A stretch of 37,830 bases of DNA from contig JANQPD010000087.1 in assembly GCA_028285465.1 (NCBI GenBank), positions 1-37,830 on the forward strand, written 5' to 3'. Below, piece after piece: positions 17,903-25,566 of this stretch. Position 1 is the first letter of the stretch, and each line of letters starts with the position of its first letter. A model generated the notes under the pieces. That model did not search any database. It saw nothing but the letters and a program-made list of their open reading frames with translations, and was not told where the DNA came from. The DNA comes from Owenweeksia sp. Lineage in GTDB: Bacteria; Bacteroidota; Bacteroidia; Flavobacteriales; Schleiferiaceae. Both the position numbers and the translations under genes were made by a program.

Positions 17903-18388
17903 CTATATAAAATTAGGATGGCTGTTGTTAGCGGTCTTAATTTTTTTAAGCGAGTTCAACACATAGTTAAGCTTCCGCATGGGAACAAAACTAAGGTCAA
18001 ACTTTCGGATGTACTTTTTACCGTTTTCTGTTTTTAAGTGAATGGTAAGCTTCTTTTGCAAGAGCCCTTCTTTGTATTCAAAGTTGGTGATCATGCGTTT
18101 CGGGAACTCATAACGCGTATTAGCAGGCGAAGAAAACTTACCAAACAACAAAGACTTGGCAGTGATGTGAATGATCTCGTATTCGTCTTCGTAACGGAAA
18201 TAGTTCACACGGACAAAGGCAAGTCCGATGATCATTGCACCTGCAACAAAGGCAGGGATGTGATTTTCAAAATAATAGCTTAAGGATCCGTGTACATTAG
18301 ATAGCAGTACATCTGCTACAATTACTAAAAGTAAGAAAATGAGTACGATCCTAAAAAATAAAAATAGTTTTTTATTACATACAGGCAT
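17903..18388 (-). CDS. Two-helix membrane protein with a soluble C-terminal domain, unknown function
   Basis: This 161-aa product begins with two hydrophobic segments (about 8-29 and 44-60). An 85-residue soluble part rich in alternating strands follows: YEIIHITAKSLLFGKF, then LTIHLKTENGKKYIRKFDL. The layout resembles bacterial PH-like membrane proteins, but no diagnostic motif confirms it. It has its own -7 box 33 bases upstream. ATCCTA at 17900-17905 and TAGGAT at 17914-17919 form a small inverted repeat over the stop codon. I do not recognise a specific family. Confidence 0.72.
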   Translation of the reverse strand: MPVCNKKLFLFFRIVLIFLLLVIVADVLLSNVHGSLSYYFENHIPAFVAGAMIIGLAFVRVNYFRYEDEYEIIHITAKSLLFGKFSSPANTRYEFPKRMITNFEYKEGLLQKKLTIHLKTENGKKYIRKFDLSFVPMRKLNYVLNSLKKIKTANNSHPNFI

Positions 18389-18421
18389 AATACAGGGGTA
18401 CTAGGGGTTATTAATATTTTG

Positions 18422-18429
18422 CAAATGTA
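18422..18429 (-). promoter_or_regulatory. Bacteroidota -7 element (TACATTTG) for the 161-aa membrane protein
   Basis: An exact TAnnTTTG match on the minus strand ends 33 bases before the ATG at 18388. It lies in an AT-rich stretch (18389-18560) that contains no gene. No -33 TTG at normal spacing was seen. Confidence 0.45.
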
Positions 18430-18560
18430 ATACGCGTCCTACGAATTTTTGGTATGTTTTAATGTTAAAATATGATTAACTTAATTTTTCTATATATGGT
18501 TTTCATTAACTTGAAAAGCAAGTAATTCATTATGAAGCGGGTTTAATGGCTGGAATTTTG

Positions 18561-18596
18561 TAAAAAAAAATCCCCTTCTGCATCGCAGAAGGGGAT
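18561..18596 (-). terminator. Strong intrinsic terminator after the coiled-coil lipoprotein gene
   Basis: Positions 18570-18581 and 18585-18596 form a perfect 12-base-pair stem with a 3-base loop. On the minus strand it is followed by nine Ts (18562-18570 read in reverse, partly in the stem). It lies 21 bases past the stop of the gene ending at 18618 and separates it from the 161-aa gene. Confidence 0.93.
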
Positions 18597-18617
18597 CCAT
18601 AGCTTTGGTCAGCCAAA

Positions 18618-19490
18618 CTAATCAACCAAAACCACGAGATATTTAGATGTTTTCCAGAACGCTTGCGGGTTTAAAATCTCCAAAGCTGTGATCTTTTCAT
18701 CGACTTTGGTAAACGTATATGCGTCAGTTGGGTGGTTGCTAACGAGCCTCGCTTTATCATCCTCAAGATCTAAAGGGATGGTAGTAATTTTGGTGATGTC
18801 TATTTTGGTGAAGTAAGCTTTATTGAAATCCGTTGCAAGGGTTTTGGTGCTACCGATGCCTATTACGCCCCCTTTTTTCACGAGCACGTCATTTTCTTTT
18901 AGGTCACCGTATGTACCAACCGCATAATAGGCCGTATTGAGGTCTTCTGTTTGTTTTTCAATTACCTCAGATTTGGCTCTATTGGTAGAATCGGCATACA
19001 CCAGGCGTGCGTTTAAACGACTCATCTCAAAGTTCATAGAGGCAAGATCCTCTTTGAGGATAATCACCTGCTGGTCTTTTGCTTCTATTTCGGCATTCAG
19101 GTTGGCTACCATGCGCTTAAACTTTCCTACTTCTATACTGTAGCGCTTTACTTTATCATTCAGACCTTTAATGGTTTCCTTGTTCTGCGAAAGCAATTCA
19201 TTAATGGCTTCCACATCTTGTAGCACCTGTTCCCTGGCCGAAGAGGAGTTTTCAAAACCTTTTCCCTCTTTGGCCGCTTGTATAGATTCTTCCCGCTCGC
19301 GGATGGTGGCTAAATTTTCCTGGATACTGGCAAAAGAAGATACAAAGTCATTGATCAAAGAATCTTTTTGCGCATTTTCCATGCGTAATTCGGCATTCTC
19401 CGAACTCAGTTTGGCATTCTCTTCCTTCACCTCCTGGTTACAGGCTATTGCTAAAGGAACGGCCAATAGTGTTAAAAGTGCTTTTCTCAT
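18618..19490 (-). CDS. Coiled-coil lipoprotein
   Basis: This 290-aa product starts with a lipoprotein signal (MRKALLTLLAVPLAIACNQ, lipobox AIAC with Cys17), so it should be anchored to a membrane by lipid. Residues about 20-180 are almost all heptad-like helix (EENAKLSSENAELRMENAQK and further blocks), a long coiled coil. The last 100 residues form a compact domain (VGTYGDLKENDVLVKKGG through LEILNPQAFWKTSKYLVVLVD). Very similar layouts in Flavobacteriia are sometimes annotated as collagen-binding adhesin (Cbp1) relatives; I would not claim that activity here. It is monocistronic, with a strong terminator after it. No clear promoter box was found upstream. Confidence 0.87.
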   Translation of the reverse strand: MRKALLTLLAVPLAIACNQEVKEENAKLSSENAELRMENAQKDSLINDFVSSFASIQENLATIREREESIQAAKEGKGFENSSSAREQVLQDVEAINELLSQNKETIKGLNDKVKRYSIEVGKFKRMVANLNAEIEAKDQQVIILKEDLASMNFEMSRLNARLVYADSTNRAKSEVIEKQTEDLNTAYYAVGTYGDLKENDVLVKKGGVIGIGSTKTLATDFNKAYFTKIDITKITTIPLDLEDDKARLVSNHPTDAYTFTKVDEKITALEILNPQAFWKTSKYLVVLVD

Positions 19491-19579
19491 GGTTTAATAA
19501 ATTATGATTAGTGGATTTGAAAGTAAGCAAAATCGCCACCGAAAAATCTGTGTTACGCCTTTTAGTTGTAACGATATGT

Positions 19580-19601
19580 TAGTCAAATCATTATAGTCAA
19601 A
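19580..19601. repeat. Direct repeat TAGTCAAA x2 in the lipoprotein/pgi gap
   Basis: The octamer TAGTCAAA occurs at 19580-19587 and 19594-19601, 14 bases apart start to start, in the 173-base gap (19491-19663) between the pgi stop and the lipoprotein start. The gap has no gene. It may be part of an upstream control region of the lipoprotein gene (read as TTTGACTA on that strand). Confidence 0.3.
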
Positions 19602-19663
19602 CTATGAAAGCTAAGCTCAGACGCTGTGTGCCAAAATGGAGCACACTGGGGAAACAATACCCA

Positions 19664-21340
19664 TCAAAATGAAAATGGATCGTCAGGAAACTGCTGTGCA
19701 TGATAGGCTTCTACAAGCCCTGCTGTACTCGCATCCAATCCGGTAGCTTTCTCCTCTTTATTCAGTAAAGCAGGTAGAATAGAACCAGCCAGTTGTTTGC
19801 CAAGTTCTACGCCCCACTGATCAAACGAGTAGATGTTCCACAGAACACCCTGAACGAATATCTTGTGTTCATAGCAGGAAATAAGCTGACCCAGGATATA
19901 GGGCGTAAGCAAAGGAGCTATAATAGAAGTAGAAGGTTTGTTGCCTTCAAAAACCTTATAAGCGAGAAGTTGCTCAATTTCTTCCTGCTGCATTCCTTTT
20001 TCTTCAAGTTCAGCTTGCACCTCATCTTTCGTTTTTCCGCGCATTAAGGCCTGCGTTTGTGCGAAAAAATTGGCCATGAGCTTGGGGTGATGGTCACCCA
20101 GGCGGTAATGTGAATTGCTAAAACCAATGAAGTCGCAGGGAATTACGCGCGTTCCCTGGTGGATCAGCTGGTAAAAAGCATGTTGCCCGTTTGTGCCGGG
20201 CTCTCCCCATACAATAGGCCCGGTTCCATAGGTTACTTTTCTGCCATTCCGGTCTACACTTTTTCCGTTGCTTTCCATATTTCCTTGCTGGAAATAGGCA
20301 GCAAAGCGATATAAATTCTGGTTGTAGGGAAGAATTGCCTCGCTTTCAGCTCCGAGAAAATTTGTGTTCCATAGCCCGATAGCAGCCATAAGCATTGGGA
20401 TATTTTCCCTAAAAGGGGCATGTCTGAAATGCTTATCCATACTATGGGCGCCCTTGAGGAGTTTCTCAAAGTTTTCAAAGCCTAAGCCTGCACAAAGTGA
20501 AAGCCCTATAGCCGACCAGAGGGAATAACGACCGCCTACCCAATCCCAAAATACAAACCTGTTGGCTTCATCTATGCCAAAGGCGGCTACTTTGTCGCTA
20601 TTTGTAGAAATGGCGACAAAGTGATCGGCAATATCCTGTTCGCTCCCGCCTTTTCTCAAAAACCAATCCCTTGCGCTTTGTGCATTTGTCATGGTTTCCT
20701 GGGTGGTAAAGGTTTTGGACGCGATGATAAAAAGCGTTTCCTCTGCTGCAAGCTTATGGAGCACTTCACTGAGGTGCGCTCCATCAATGTTGCTTACGAA
20801 ATGACACTGTACATGGGCTAAGTGATAGGGCTTTAAAGCCTCATACACCATTTGTGGCCCCAGGTCGCTTCCCCCGATGCCTATGTTTACAATGTGTTTA
20901 ACGGGTGTTTTTTTGAAGCCCAGCCATTCTCCCTGCTGTATTTTATCGGCAAAGGTTTTCATTTGGGCCAGTACTTTTCTTACCGCTGGCATTACGTCCT
21001 CCCCATCTACAAATACGGCTTCATCGCTAAAATTGCGCAGTGCAGTATGCAGCACGGCCCGCTTTTCCGTTTGGTTGATTTGTGCCCCTTTGAACTGAGC
21101 CTCTATGGCTTCACTCACTTTAGCTTCTTTTACCAAACCGGCAAGGAGCGAGATCGTCTCTTTGGTAATCCGGTTCTTAGAGAAGTCAACAAGCAATTCT
21201 TCGAAACGCAGGCTAAGGCTTTTAAAGCGGAGGGAGTCGTTTAAAAACCAATCCCTCAGATGCTGACCTTTAATTTGTTTGTAATGCTTTTTTAAGCTGG
21301 CCCAGGCCTCAGTTTCGGTTGGATCAATATTTGGCAGCAT
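19664..21340 (-). CDS. pgi: Glucose-6-phosphate isomerase
   Basis: This 558-aa cytoplasmic enzyme interconverts glucose 6-phosphate and fructose 6-phosphate in glycolysis and gluconeogenesis. Motifs include [34 protein letters not shown], the signature [17 protein letters not shown], and [14 protein letters not shown] near the catalytic histidine. The length is normal for the long bacterial/eukaryotic type. I placed the start at the ATG 21340 ([13 protein letters not shown]). The frame is open up to 21406, but the extra 22 residues would be read through the inverted repeat in the divergent spacer and look unlike the family. No convincing terminator follows. Confidence 0.97.
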   Translation of the reverse strand: MLPNIDPTETEAWASLKKHYKQIKGQHLRDWFLNDSLRFKSLSLRFEELLVDFSKNRITKETISLLAGLVKEAKVSEAIEAQFKGAQINQTEKRAVLHTALRNFSDEAVFVDGEDVMPAVRKVLAQMKTFADKIQQGEWLGFKKTPVKHIVNIGIGGSDLGPQMVYEALKPYHLAHVQCHFVSNIDGAHLSEVLHKLAAEETLFIIASKTFTTQETMTNAQSARDWFLRKGGSEQDIADHFVAISTNSDKVAAFGIDEANRFVFWDWVGGRYSLWSAIGLSLCAGLGFENFEKLLKGAHSMDKHFRHAPFRENIPMLMAAIGLWNTNFLGAESEAILPYNQNLYRFAAYFQQGNMESNGKSVDRNGRKVTYGTGPIVWGEPGTNGQHAFYQLIHQGTRVIPCDFIGFSNSHYRLGDHHPKLMANFFAQTQALMRGKTKDEVQAELEEKGMQQEEIEQLLAYKVFEGNKPSTSIIAPLLTPYILGQLISCYEHKIFVQGVLWNIYSFDQWGVELGKQLAGSILPALLNKEEKATGLDASTAGLVEAYHAQQFPDDPFSF

Positions 21341-21358
21341 GTTAAACTTCTTATAATG

Positions 21359-21404
21359 GGCTAAAATAAGTAAGCCACTTAAACCTCTAGTGGTTATTTT
21401 AGCC
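21359..21404. repeat. Nested inverted repeat in the divergent pgi / desaturase spacer
   Basis: GGCTAAAATAA (21359-21369) and TTATTTTAGCC (21394-21404) are perfect 11-base inverted arms. Inside them CCACT (21375-21379) and AGTGG (21389-21393) form a second perfect pair, leaving a 9-base loop and a one-sided 5-base bulge. Each outer arm contains TATTTTAG, one base off the -7 element and pointing toward its own gene. It is either two mirrored promoters or an operator shared by both genes. Confidence 0.55.
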
Positions 21405-21435
21405 AACTTTAAAAAAGAAAGAACATCCTCTACTT

Positions 21436-22533
21436 ATGACGAAGAATCCCAATGCTGCGGTGCGCTTTGCACGACCTGCCAAAGAATCTTTCAGAAATGC
21501 CCTTACGGCCAGGGTAAAGCAGTATTTTGAAGAAGCAGGATACAGCAATAAGGCCAATGCTAAGATGGTAATGAAAACCATTGGCATGCTTGCCTTGTAT
21601 TTTATTCCGTATGCTGCTTTGTTTTGGTTAGGCACCAGTGGCTGGGCAGTTATTGGCTTGTATGTTATTATGGGCTTTGGCATGTCGGGCATTGGAATGG
21701 GGGTTATGCATGATGCCATTCACGGGGCGTATAGCAGCAAAAGAAAGGTAAACAAGATCATAGGCTCCACCATTTACCTCATAAGTGGAAACGCAGCCAC
21801 TTGGCGCATTCAACACAATGTACTGCACCATACGTTTACCAATATAGAGGGGCTTGACGAAGACATGGAAACATCCGGGCTTATCCGTTTGCACCGCTCG
21901 CAGCCCTGGAAGCCGGCTTATCGCTTTCAAAAATGGTATGCGCCTTTTGTATATGGCTTGCTCACACTCAACTGGGTAATTGCCAAAGACTTTAAGCAAC
22001 TGGTAAAATATTACCGGGCCGGCCATGCCGGAAAAGGAGAGGATACCATCCGGAAAGAATGGTCTGTGTTGGTGGTCACGAAGGCTATATACTTCACTCT
22101 TTTTGTGGTATTGCCGATCATTTTCGTTCCGGCTGCCTGGTATTGGGTGGTTTTAGGTTTTATAAGCATGCATTTCGTTGCAGGCATGGTGCTGAGCTAT
22201 GTGTTTCAGCTGGCGCATATGGTTGAGGGCGTGCAGGCACACGATGTACCGGAAGAAGGACAGACAATGGATGAGTGGATGGAACACCAATTGCAGACTA
22301 CGGCAAACTTCGCGCGTAAAAATGCCTTGGTAAACTGGTTTGTGGGCGGACTTAACTTTCAGGTTGAACATCACCTGTTTCCCACGATTTGTCATATCCA
22401 TTACCCGGCTCTTGCAGAAATAGTACGGAAAACAGCAAAAGAATTCGGCTTACCTTACCAGGAATACAGGCGCATGCGCGATGCTTTAAGGGCACACAAC
22501 CGCCACTTAGATCTTATGGGCGTTAGGCCGTAG
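21436..22533 (+). CDS. Membrane fatty acid desaturase (acyl-CoA / acyl-lipid type)
   Basis: This 365-aa integral membrane di-iron enzyme introduces a double bond in fatty acyl chains. The three histidine boxes are intact: HDAIH (92-96), HNVLHH (127-132) and QVEHH (309-313). Hydrophobic pairs lie at about 48-65 and 70-90, then 215-235 and 238-260. The wide spacing and the Q in the last box match front-end or delta-5/6-type acyl-lipid desaturases as well as bacterial delta-9 forms, so the regiospecificity is open. No cytochrome b5 domain is fused. It diverges from pgi and converges on nifU with a single base between stops. Confidence 0.93.
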   Translation: MTKNPNAAVRFARPAKESFRNALTARVKQYFEEAGYSNKANAKMVMKTIGMLALYFIPYAALFWLGTSGWAVIGLYVIMGFGMSGIGMGVMHDAIHGAYSSKRKVNKIIGSTIYLISGNAATWRIQHNVLHHTFTNIEGLDEDMETSGLIRLHRSQPWKPAYRFQKWYAPFVYGLLTLNWVIAKDFKQLVKYYRAGHAGKGEDTIRKEWSVLVVTKAIYFTLFVVLPIIFVPAAWYWVVLGFISMHFVAGMVLSYVFQLAHMVEGVQAHDVPEEGQTMDEWMEHQLQTTANFARKNALVNWFVGGLNFQVEHHLFPTICHIHYPALAEIVRKTAKEFGLPYQEYRRMRDALRAHNRHLDLMGVRP

Positions 22534-22534
22534 C

Positions 22535-23188
22535 TTAACCGTTTACAGCCTGCACAGCTTTAATTTGCCCGGGAAGCATTTGCTGCAGCAAATTATTGAT
22601 GCCTTGTTGTAGGGTTTGGGTTGAAGAAGGGCAGCCGGAGCAGGCACCCTGGAGAAGTACGTTTACCGTACCGCTTTCTTCCTGGTAATTCAGAAACTTT
22701 ATGTTGCCCCCATCCTGCGCTACTGCCGGAGTTACGTATTCTTCCAGGAGTTCTACAATGCGTTTTTCGATCGCGTCATATGCTTCGGGTGCTTTTTCTT
22801 CCGGGTGTTTTTTTAGGGCCTCTCCCTGGGTGGTTTGTGCCTCCGGTGTTTCTTCTAACTGTTTTAGGGCATTTTCATCTAAAACAATCCCTCCTTCGGC
22901 TACATAATCCCGAATGAGTTCGCGCATTTCGAGGGTAATGTCGTCCCATTCCACGATGTCGTATTTGGTGATAGCAAGGTAATTGCTGCTTATAAAGACT
23001 TCTTTAACAAAGGGATAATGAAAGAGCCTTACAGCCAGGGGAGAAGGTTTTGCCTCTTCAATATTCTTGAATTCTATATGATCCCTTTCAATGAGGCGTT
23101 TGTTTGCCACAAACTTGAGCACGGCCGGGTTGGGGGTCATTTCGGCATATACGCTTACGGGAATTTTAGGGGTCGCATCCATCTCCAT
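22535..23188 (-). CDS. NifU/NfuA-type Fe-S scaffold or carrier protein
   Basis: This 217-aa protein has an N-terminal Nfu_N domain (about 8-90, starting VSVYAEMTPNPAVLKFV) and a glutamate/alanine-rich linker at about 110-140. A C-terminal NifU domain follows with the cluster-binding CxxC in GACSGCPSS. Such proteins carry or donate iron-sulfur clusters to targets in the cytoplasm. The start is one of two nearby ATGs, 23188 (MEMDATPK) or 23182 (MDATPK). The -7 box ending at 23200 favours 23182 by spacing, but both give the same domain. A frame to 23422 is open but reads through the promoter and into the neighbouring gene. Confidence 0.93.
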   Translation of the reverse strand: MEMDATPKIPVSVYAEMTPNPAVLKFVANKRLIERDHIEFKNIEEAKPSPLAVRLFHYPFVKEVFISSNYLAITKYDIVEWDDITLEMRELIRDYVAEGGIVLDENALKQLEETPEAQTTQGEALKKHPEEKAPEAYDAIEKRIVELLEEYVTPAVAQDGGNIKFLNYQEESGTVNVLLQGACSGCPSSTQTLQQGINNLLQQMLPGQIKAVQAVNG

Positions 23189-23199
23189 AAAAATTTTGG

Positions 23200-23207
23200 C
23201 AAAGATA
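23200..23207 (-). promoter_or_regulatory. Bacteroidota -7 element (TATCTTTG) for nifU
   Basis: An exact TAnnTTTG match on the minus strand, 11 bases before the ATG at 23188 or 17 before the ATG at 23182. No -33 TTG at normal spacing was seen. Confidence 0.45.
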
Positions 23208-23238
23208 ACGGATAGCGGCTCGCCTGTTGTGTGATGTG

Positions 23239-23246
23239 TACTTTTG
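23239..23246 (+). promoter_or_regulatory. Bacteroidota -7 element (TACTTTTG) for the carbonic-anhydrase-like gene
   Basis: An exact TAnnTTTG match on the plus strand, 32 bases before the ATG at 23279. With the box at 23200-23207 it makes a compact divergent promoter region. Confidence 0.45.
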
Positions 23247-23278
23247 TCTTTCCGCAAATAAGTAAATACTATTGGAGT

Positions 23279-23803
23279 ATGATCATACGTGATGTAAAAG
23301 GCAAAAACCCCCATATGGGCGAAGATTGTTTTATAGCCGAGAATGCCACCATTATAGGCGATGTGCAAATGGGAGATCAGTGTAGCATTTGGTATGGAGC
23401 CGTGGTCCGGGGAGACGTACACTACATTAAAATGGGGAACAAGGTAAATGTACAGGACAATGCCACTTTACATTGTACCTACCAAAAACACCCACTCAAC
23501 ATTGGGAATAACGTAAGTATAGGGCATAATGCTATTGCACACGGTTGTACCCTTCACGATAACGTGCTTATTGGTATGGGGGCTGTAGTAATGGACGGTT
23601 GCGTGGTAGAAAGCAATTCTATTGTAGCTGCTGGTGCCGTTGTGCTGGAAGGTACCCATATTCCTTCGGGTTCTATTTATGCCGGGGTACCGGCCAAAAA
23701 GGTAAAGGACATTACAGAAGAGCTTGTTTCAGGAGAAATAAACCGCATAGCCGACAATTATGTGATGTACAGCGGTTGGTTAAAAAAGAAGCACAGGTTA
23801 TAA
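23279..23803 (+). CDS. Gamma-carbonic-anhydrase-family hexapeptide protein
   Basis: This 174-aa protein is a left-handed beta-helix of hexapeptide repeats (IIGDVQMGDQCSIW, NVQDNATLH, IGNNVSIGHNAIAHG, VLIGMGAVVMDGC, IVAAGAVV, IYAGVPAKKVKDI). The metal-site histidines expected for the family lie in NATLH, in IGHNAIAHG and nearby. Members form trimers; some hydrate CO2 and many have unproven activity. The ATG at 23279 gives MIIRDVKGKNPHMGEDCF, a normal family start, and is preceded by GGAG. A frame from 23231 would start upstream of the promoter box. The stop abuts the stop of the S41 gene. Confidence 0.92.
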   Translation: MIIRDVKGKNPHMGEDCFIAENATIIGDVQMGDQCSIWYGAVVRGDVHYIKMGNKVNVQDNATLHCTYQKHPLNIGNNVSIGHNAIAHGCTLHDNVLIGMGAVVMDGCVVESNSIVAAGAVVLEGTHIPSGSIYAGVPAKKVKDITEELVSGEINRIADNYVMYSGWLKKKHRL

Positions 23804-24808
23804 CTAGCGCAATTCGTCCAGTGCCCGCTCCAGGATCTGGTCTGTTCCGGAGGCATTTACGGCCGGGTCATTATCTACCTTAATATCCGGAGGAATACCT
23901 AATTCAATGTTATAGCCGTTAGGCAACAGGCTAATGGTGCCGCTAAAACGGTAGCGCCATCCGTTGGGCAGTTCAAAATCTATGGGCAGGCCACCTCCGC
24001 CCCCCGTTTGATCGCCAATGAGGGTTACATGCGCATAATTGCTTAAAATGGCGGTAAATGTGTTGGTGGCCGAATAACAGCTGCGGTTTGTTAGCACCAC
24101 AAGCGGGCCCTCATAATGGCCTTCATCAGAGGGCCCTAAGCTAATGCTCAGGCCGTTCCCAAAATCATTTATCCCGGGTCCCGTTTTTTCAAAGGTGCGC
24201 AGTACTTCTTTTCGCTCTGGCACGAGCCTTTGCACGAGGGCATAAGCGTTGTTTAAACGGCCGCCACCGTTATCGCGCACATCAAAAATAAGCCCCTTGG
24301 TTCCCTTCATGTCTGCCAGCATTTTATTGAGCCCTTCCGTGCTTATAGTGCTCGAAAAGCTTCCATAATAAACGTAGCCTATGGAATCTATAATGGTATA
24401 ACGTAACCCTCCGGCTATGCTATGTCCGGCTCCCAGGTAATGGCGTTCTATTACATCAAAATTGAAGTTTACCGGGTAATCCAGGTACCAGTTCCAGTTT
24501 CGTCCCAGGTCAAAGGGGCTGAATAGGTTTACATGGCCGTCACGTAAATCGTAGAGCATGGAGTCGAGCACATCAAACAAGGCCTGGTCACTCATGTTCT
24601 CGGTAATCTCAGGCTGGTAGTGCACTCTTACAGAGTCCCAATTGATGTTTTTCAGCTCAAAAAAGCTGTATTTCTCTTTAACGGTCTGGTAAAGAGATTC
24701 AAAATTTCCCTGGGGGCTATTGGCGGGGTTTTCATCGATCAACAAACGCTCGCAGCTTGCTATAAAGAGCGCTATACCCAGCAGGAAAAAAGACCGGACT
24801 ATACTCAT
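23804..24808 (-). CDS. S41-family (tail-specific) serine protease lipoprotein
   Basis: This 334-aa product has a lipoprotein signal (MSIVRSFFLLGIALFIASCE, Cys19), so it should be anchored outside the cytoplasmic membrane. An N-terminal helical region ends with RDGHVNLF (89-96), typical before S41 domains. The catalytic domain has IFDVRDNGGGRLNN (174-187) and the probable nucleophile S246 in NRSCYSATNTF. No PDZ domain is obvious in this gene, but the gene two places upstream carries one. It is the last gene of a chain with 4-base overlaps: its ATG overlaps the stop of the barrel gene as ATGA. Confidence 0.9.
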   Translation of the reverse strand: MSIVRSFFLLGIALFIASCERLLIDENPANSPQGNFESLYQTVKEKYSFFELKNINWDSVRVHYQPEITENMSDQALFDVLDSMLYDLRDGHVNLFSPFDLGRNWNWYLDYPVNFNFDVIERHYLGAGHSIAGGLRYTIIDSIGYVYYGSFSSTISTEGLNKMLADMKGTKGLIFDVRDNGGGRLNNAYALVQRLVPERKEVLRTFEKTGPGINDFGNGLSISLGPSDEGHYEGPLVVLTNRSCYSATNTFTAILSNYAHVTLIGDQTGGGGGLPIDFELPNGWRYRFSGTISLLPNGYNIELGIPPDIKVDNDPAVNASGTDQILERALDELR

Positions 24809-25566
24809 AATCGGGAGATAAAGGATAAGTGAATGTAGTGCTGTGCCAACTGTATTTTATTGGGAAGTTCGAGCTGCGCATACTCCCAGCGATAGGCGAG
24901 GGCCAGGTAGTTTTCGGCACTTAACTGCCAATAGAGTTCGGTTTTGTTTTCCCACATAAAGAGATTCTGCCAACTTTCAAAACTCTTGTAGCCTGTTTCT
25001 CCGGCTGTAGAAGGCTTGATATAGCCTGGGCGCAATACATAACCCACTAAGGGTAAAGCCAGTTGGTATTGCAGGGTGAAATTTTGTGCGAAAAGGGTAA
25101 AATGCCGTTGCGCGGAAGCGTGTAAGCCCAAAGCAAAAAAACCATTAAAATTGAAGTTATTGTTGGCATATTGGCGCACATCCCGGTAATCCCAAATGTT
25201 GATCGAGGAAAGCCCTCCGTGCAGCTGCCACTTCCTTCTTTTTAACAGGCGGTAGCCAATGCGGTAGTTCAGCCTCCCTCCTATGAGCAAGGCACTGGCC
25301 GGCGCTTCCGGGTTAACATCCGGGGAGAGTATTCCCCCGCTGCCGTGTAATTCAAGTTCATCGTTCCAGCGTTTGCCAAAGCTCTTAAACCCTATACCCA
25401 GGTTTCCCAGGTGGCCGGAATAGCTTACGGGCGATAGGCTTCCGTCTTTAACGACCTGATAGGCATAACCGAGATGGTAAGTGAGGTAATGGCCTTTTGC
25501 CACCTGTCCGTCACAAAAAACAAAAGCAATAAAAGCGAAAAAACTACTTAATGTCCAACGTATCAC
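24805..25566 (-). CDS. Probable outer-membrane beta-barrel protein, unknown function
   Basis: This 253-aa product has a signal peptide (about 1-20, ending near FCDGQ). Repeated strands with alternating hydrophobic and polar residues and many aromatics follow: HYLTYHLGYAYQVV, LLIGGRLNYRIGYRLL, FALGLHASAQRHFTLFAQN, YLALAYRWEYAQLEL. This fits an 8-12 strand outer-membrane barrel. I do not recognise a named family; a lipid A deacylase-like barrel is conceivable but I see no diagnostic residues. It overlaps the genes on both sides by ATGA, so it is made together with a retropepsin-like and an S41 protease lipoprotein. Confidence 0.75.
   Translation of the reverse strand: MIRWTLSSFFAFIAFVFCDGQVAKGHYLTYHLGYAYQVVKDGSLSPVSYSGHLGNLGIGFKSFGKRWNDELELHGSGGILSPDVNPEAPASALLIGGRLNYRIGYRLLKRRKWQLHGGLSSINIWDYRDVRQYANNNFNFNGFFALGLHASAQRHFTLFAQNFTLQYQLALPLVGYVLRPGYIKPSTAGETGYKSFESWQNLFMWENKTELYWQLSAENYLALAYRWEYAQLELPNKIQLAQHYIHLSFISRL

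Noticed and set aside
19626..19646. GTGTGC/GCACAC inverted repeat as the pgi terminator
   Set aside because: The stem is only 6 bp, the loop 9 bases, and no T run follows on the minus strand.
21341..21406. N-terminal extension of pgi
   Set aside because: It is read through the inverted repeat of the divergent spacer, and the ATG at 21340 gives a family-like start.
23189..23422. N-terminal extension of the nifU-like gene
   Set aside because: It would pass through the -7 box and the start of the carbonic-anhydrase-like gene; the added residues match no Nfu protein.
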